This document shows positions 12,244 to 14,942 of a stretch of 14,942 nucleotides of DNA, in pieces. Below the pieces are notes generated by a model. It saw nothing but the letters and a program-made list of their open reading frames with translations. It was not told the DNA's origin and ran no database searches. The DNA comes from Actinomycetes bacterium (GTDB lineage: Bacteria > Actinomycetota > Thermoleophilia > Solirubrobacterales > Solirubrobacteraceae). Location of the stretch: the NCBI GenBank assembly GCA_023429855.1, contig JAEZDB010000153.1:1-14942 (forward strand), in the 5' to 3' direction. Made by a program: the position numbers and the translations under genes. The first letter of the stretch is position 1, and every line of letters starts with the position of its first letter.

Positions 12244-14126
12244 CGCACCTCACGACCGACGAGCTGCTCTGGCCGACGTTCGACGGGCCCGACGACCTCA
12301 CCGAGATCGAGCGCGTCCCCCTCCAAGAGCGCGGGCTGCCCGCGACGACCTGGGCGGTGCTCGAGCGGGCGGCGACCCTGTGGCCTGACCACCCCGCGAT
12401 CAGCGTGCTGCCGAGCGCCGAGCGCTGGGAAGCGCCGGCCGACCGCACGTTTGCCGAGCTCGCCGCCGACGTGCGCCGCGCTGCCAGCGCACTGCTCGAC
12501 TGCGGGGCGCATCCCGGTGAGGCGGTCGCGCTCGTGTCGGTGAACTGCGACGAGCTCATCACCGCCTTGCTCGCGGCGCAGACCATCGGCGTCGCCGCGC
12601 CGATCAACCCGGGGCTCGCGGCGCAGCACGCCACCGAGCTGGTCGCCGTCACCGCGGCGCGCGTCATCGTCGCCTCGGGCCCCGAGCTCGACGCGGAGGC
12701 GTGGGAGACGGCGCGTGCCGTCGCCGCAGCGACCGACGCCGTCGCGCTGCTGGCCCTGCGGCCGACTGGCGCCACCGGCCCGCCCCCGTCGCTCGAGCCG
12801 CTTGACGCGGTGCACGTCGAGTACTTCGCGGCGCGCGTCGCCGCAACGGACGCGGCCGAAGCGGTCCAAGCGACGACCGACCCGAACGCGTTCGCGAGCT
12901 TCCTGCACACCGGCGGCACGACCGGAGCGCCCAAGCTCGCCGCCCGTACGCATCGCAACGAGGTCGCCAACGCCTGGCAGGTCGCCTTCACCGATTCGCT
13001 CGAGCCCGATGAGTCGGTGTTTGCCGCGCTGCCGCTGTTTCACTCCAACGCCGTGATCCTCACGCTGCTCGGACCGCTCCTGCGCGGCCAGCACGTCGTG
13101 TGGGCCGGTCCGCTGGGTTACCGCGACCTGCCGCTGTACGGGGTCTTCTGGCGGCTCGTCGAGCAGTACCGGATCGCTGCCATGTCGGCCGTGCCGACGG
13201 TGTACGCGGTGCTCTCGCAGGTGCCGGTTGACGCCGACATCTCGGTGCTCCAGTACCCGGTTGTCGGCGCGGCGCCGCTACCACCGTCGGTGGCTGAGGG
13301 GTTCGCCGCCCACACTGGGGTTGAGCTGCTGGAGGGGTACGGGCTCACGGAGGGCACCTGTGCGAGCTCGCGCAACTGGCCCGGAGGCGCGCGCCCCGGG
13401 ACGGTCGGCCAGCGGCTCCCCTACCAACAGGCGAAGGCCGTCGAGATCGACGACGAGTCCGGCGCTTGGACGCCCCTGGAGCCCGGCGAGGTCGGCACGA
13501 TCGTGGTGCGCGGCCCGAACGTGTTCGCGGGGTACCTGCGTCCTGGCATGCGGGGTCCGATCGCCGACCACGACGGCAAGGTCCGCGACGGGTGGCTCGA
13601 CACCGGCGACCTCGGCAGCGTCGGTGCCGACGGCTACATCACGCTGGCGGGCCGCGCCAAGGACCTGATCATCCGCGGCGGGCACAACATCGATCCGACC
13701 GTGATCGAGGACGCGCTTCTGCAGCATCCGTCGGTGCTTGGTGCCGGCGCGGTCGGCCAGCCCGATCCCCACGCCGGGGAGGTGCCAGTGGCCTACGTCG
13801 TCTGCGCGCCCGGCGCGGCTGAGACCGAGGCCGAGCTTGCGCAGTGGGCCGCAGACCACGTGCCCGAGCGAGCCGCGGCGCCCAAGCGAGTCGAGCTGAT
13901 CGACGAGATCCCCCTCACCTCGATCGGCAAACCGTTCAAGCCCGAGCTCCGCCGCCGAGCCGCTGAGCACGCCGCGCGCGAGGCGCTCGGTGGGGCGCCC
14001 GTGTCGGCCGTGCTGGAGGCAGGGCAGCTCGTGGTGACCGCCTCGGGCGTGCCGGAGGCGCAGGTGCGTCTCGCACTGGAGCCGATGGGCCTGACCTGGC
14101 GGGTCGCGGCACCCACCGACGAGTAG
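12240..14126 (+). CDS. AMP-forming acyl/aryl-CoA synthetase (PRK07529-like)
   Basis: A 628-residue adenylate-forming ligase that converts a carboxylic acid, ATP and CoA to an acyl-CoA. Motifs in order: P-loop HTGGTTGAPKLA (223-234) followed by THRNEVANAW; GAAPLP (343-348); EGYGLTEG (365-372); GWLDTGDLG (451-459); hinge GRAKDLIIRGGHNIDP (471-486); DPHAGEVPVAYV (509-520); catalytic Lys564 in TSIGKPFKPELRRR. The GGHNIDP and NEVANAW segments recall the PRK07529 subfamily, whose substrates are poorly defined. A C-terminal extension of about 50 residues follows the usual end, as I recall for that subfamily. Its ATG overlaps the dioxygenase stop (ATGA), so it belongs to the operon. It could activate the aromatic acid at entry or the acid released after ring cleavage. 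Confidence 0.92.
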   Translation: MTHLTTDELLWPTFDGPDDLTEIERVPLQERGLPATTWAVLERAATLWPDHPAISVLPSAERWEAPADRTFAELAADVRRAASALLDCGAHPGEAVALVSVNCDELITALLAAQTIGVAAPINPGLAAQHATELVAVTAARVIVASGPELDAEAWETARAVAAATDAVALLALRPTGATGPPPSLEPLDAVHVEYFAARVAATDAAEAVQATTDPNAFASFLHTGGTTGAPKLAARTHRNEVANAWQVAFTDSLEPDESVFAALPLFHSNAVILTLLGPLLRGQHVVWAGPLGYRDLPLYGVFWRLVEQYRIAAMSAVPTVYAVLSQVPVDADISVLQYPVVGAAPLPPSVAEGFAAHTGVELLEGYGLTEGTCASSRNWPGGARPGTVGQRLPYQQAKAVEIDDESGAWTPLEPGEVGTIVVRGPNVFAGYLRPGMRGPIADHDGKVRDGWLDTGDLGSVGADGYITLAGRAKDLIIRGGHNIDPTVIEDALLQHPSVLGAGAVGQPDPHAGEVPVAYVVCAPGAAETEAELAQWAADHVPERAAAPKRVELIDEIPLTSIGKPFKPELRRRAAEHAAREALGGAPVSAVLEAGQLVVTASGVPEAQVRLALEPMGLTWRVAAPTDE

Positions 14127-14239
14127 CGCCGTGCGGTGCCGCGCTCGCGCGCTTTCCCTCGCTTGCCCGACGGATCTAGTGGTGGCTGCGGGCGCGGCGC
14201 CGTGGCACGCCCGCTGCACCCGGCCTCCACCCCACCGCG

Positions 14240-14245
14240 TAGACT
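14240..14245 (+). promoter_or_regulatory. -10 element TAGACT, leaderless start of the epimerase gene
   Basis: TAGACT ends exactly 7 nt before GTG 14253, with no ribosome binding site between them. It fixes the start codon and indicates a promoter separate from the upstream operon. The -35 is not obvious. Confidence 0.55.
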
Positions 14246-14252
14246 CGCCCGC

Positions 14253-14666
14253 GTGTTCACCCGGATCGACCACATCGGCATCGCCGTCGAGGATCTCGAC
14301 GCCTCCATCGCGCTGTACGACCAGACCTACGACCTCAAGCTCGTGCACCGCGAGACGATCGAGGAGCAGGGCGTTGAAGCCGTGCTGCTCGACGTTGGCG
14401 AGAACCACGTCGAGCTGATCTCGCCGCTGGGCCCCGACTCGGGCGTGGCGAAGTTCATCGCCAAGAAGGGCGAGGGCATCCACCACATCGCCTACCAGGT
14501 CGACGACATCGACTCGGAGATCGCCCGCCTCAAGGCCGAGGGCATCCAGTTCATCGACCAGGAGGCCCGCACCGGCATCCGCGGCTCGCGCATCGCCTTC
14601 CTGCATCCCAAGAGCACGGCCGGCGTGCTCACCGAGCTCACCGAACCCGCAAAGGGGCACCACTGA
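14253..14666 (+). CDS. mce: Methylmalonyl-CoA epimerase
   Basis: A 137-residue VOC-fold enzyme that interconverts (2R)- and (2S)-methylmalonyl-CoA, linking propionyl-CoA carboxylation to succinyl-CoA. The sequence follows the family throughout: FTRIDHIGIAVEDLDASI at the start, NHVELISPLG (51-60), GEGIHHIAYQVDDID (73-87) and the C-terminal AGVLTELTEP. Metal ligands are expected at His7, His78 and Glu128, with Glu54 at the fourth position. GTG 14253 is chosen over an upstream start at 14136 because TAGACT lies 7 nt before it and family members begin at this point. The 126-nt gap and own promoter separate it from the catabolic operon. It shares a TGATG overlap with the small gene that follows. 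No mutase or carboxylase gene is in view. Confidence 0.93.
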   Translation: MFTRIDHIGIAVEDLDASIALYDQTYDLKLVHRETIEEQGVEAVLLDVGENHVELISPLGPDSGVAKFIAKKGEGIHHIAYQVDDIDSEIARLKAEGIQFIDQEARTGIRGSRIAFLHPKSTAGVLTELTEPAKGHH

Positions 14667-14875
14667 TGGAACGCATCTCGATCGGCTTCGCCGCCGGCCA
14701 GGTCCTCGGCCTGCGAGTCAGCACGGAGGCCCTCGACGGCCTCACGTCAGCCCTCTCCGGCGGCGACGCCTGGCACCAGGTCGCCGCTGAAGACGGCACC
14801 GTCAGCGTCCGCGTCGACTCCGTCGTGTACCTGCGTACGGAGAACCCGGAGTCCAAGGTCGGCTTCGGGCTGTAA
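14666..14875 (+). CDS. Small conserved-looking protein (69 aa), possibly DUF3107
   Basis: A 69-residue soluble protein starting MERISIGFAAGQVLGLRV and ending ESKVGFGL. It shows alternating hydrophobic strands and one amphipathic helix (about 20-32), with no Cys, signal or membrane segment. The ATG overlaps the epimerase stop as TGATG, so the two are translationally coupled and in one operon. The length, the isoleucine/glycine opening strand, the VVYLRTE strand and the VGFG ending recall DUF3107-type proteins of actinobacteria, but this is a resemblance from memory and weak. A GC-rich hairpin follows its stop. Function unknown. Confidence 0.7.
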   Translation: MERISIGFAAGQVLGLRVSTEALDGLTSALSGGDAWHQVAAEDGTVSVRVDSVVYLRTENPESKVGFGL

Positions 14876-14889
14876 CACAGTCCTCTCAG

Positions 14890-14923
14890 CAGCAGCCGCC
14901 CGCCACGGGCGAGGCGGCCGCTG
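14890..14923 (+). terminator. GC-rich hairpin after the epimerase operon
   Basis: The stem is CAGC (14890-14893) with GCTG (14920-14923), then after one mismatch GCCGCC-CGCC (14895-14904) with GGCG-(A)-GGCGGC (14908-14918), around an ACG loop: about 14 base pairs with one bulge. It starts 15 nt after the stop of the 69-aa gene. There is no T-tract, which is common for terminators in high-GC actinobacteria. Confidence 0.55.
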
Positions 14924-14942
14924 AAGCACGAAGGGGGTGGGC

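Noticed and set aside
14140..14210. Short GC-rich self-complementary stretches after the CoA-ligase gene as its terminator
   Set aside because: Stems of only 4-5 bp such as GCGG/CCGC and CGCG/CGCG occur by chance at this GC content. No single convincing hairpin was found.

Overview
The window is uniformly GC-rich chromosomal DNA with actinobacterial-type genes: GTG starts, a DUF3089 secreted esterase-like protein, a PRK07529-type acyl-CoA synthetase and methylmalonyl-CoA epimerase. Two secreted proteins with a DxDxDG-type thrombospondin-3 linker, and repeated leaderless starts (TANNNT-like hexamer 7-8 nt before the start codon), suggest the class Thermoleophilia (Solirubrobacter/Patulibacter-like). 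That placement is inference from gene style; no marker gene is present. I see no tRNA, rRNA, CRISPR, insertion sequence or phage gene.

Layout. 1-136: no gene supported. 137-322 (-): a 61-residue hypothetical protein with a perfect AGGAGGT ribosome binding site. 323-504: a divergent regulatory region, AT-richer than its surroundings, with repeated GTTCTG/CAGAAC-type half-sites and a hairpin over a -35 box. 505-1704 (+): a secreted DUF3089 protein, whose stop overlaps that of a convergent two-gene ABC exporter (permease 1701-2573, ATPase 2570-3445, both -). 3491-4501 and 4614-5615 (-): a tandem pair of secreted paralogues. 5735-7084 (+): an M20 metallopeptidase. 7238-8005 (-): a TauE/SafE permease. 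8016-8654 (-): a TetR regulator. 8655-8866: a divergent control region holding three palindromes and a TTGACG-N18-TACCGT promoter. 8867-14126 (+): a tight four-gene operon. 14253-14875 (+): methylmalonyl-CoA epimerase plus a 69-residue protein, followed by a GC-rich hairpin.

How the genes work together. The operon reads FAH-family hydrolase, MhpA-like FAD monooxygenase, VOC-fold extradiol-type dioxygenase, acyl/aryl-CoA ligase, with junctions of 3 nt, 2 nt and a 4-nt overlap. Together these form a compact aromatic ring-cleavage route: hydroxylate a phenol to a catechol or polyphenol, open the ring by meta cleavage, split the product with the FAH enzyme, and activate an acid as a CoA thioester. 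There is no MhpC-type alpha/beta hydrolase, MhpD hydratase or MhpE/F aldolase-dehydrogenase here, so the FAH protein probably carries the C-C bond hydrolysis. The substrate cannot be read from sequence. The divergent TetR protein is the obvious candidate regulator, and a 21-bp inverted repeat abutting the operon's -35 is its likely operator. The most useful general observation is the leaderless start architecture, which redefines several start codons.
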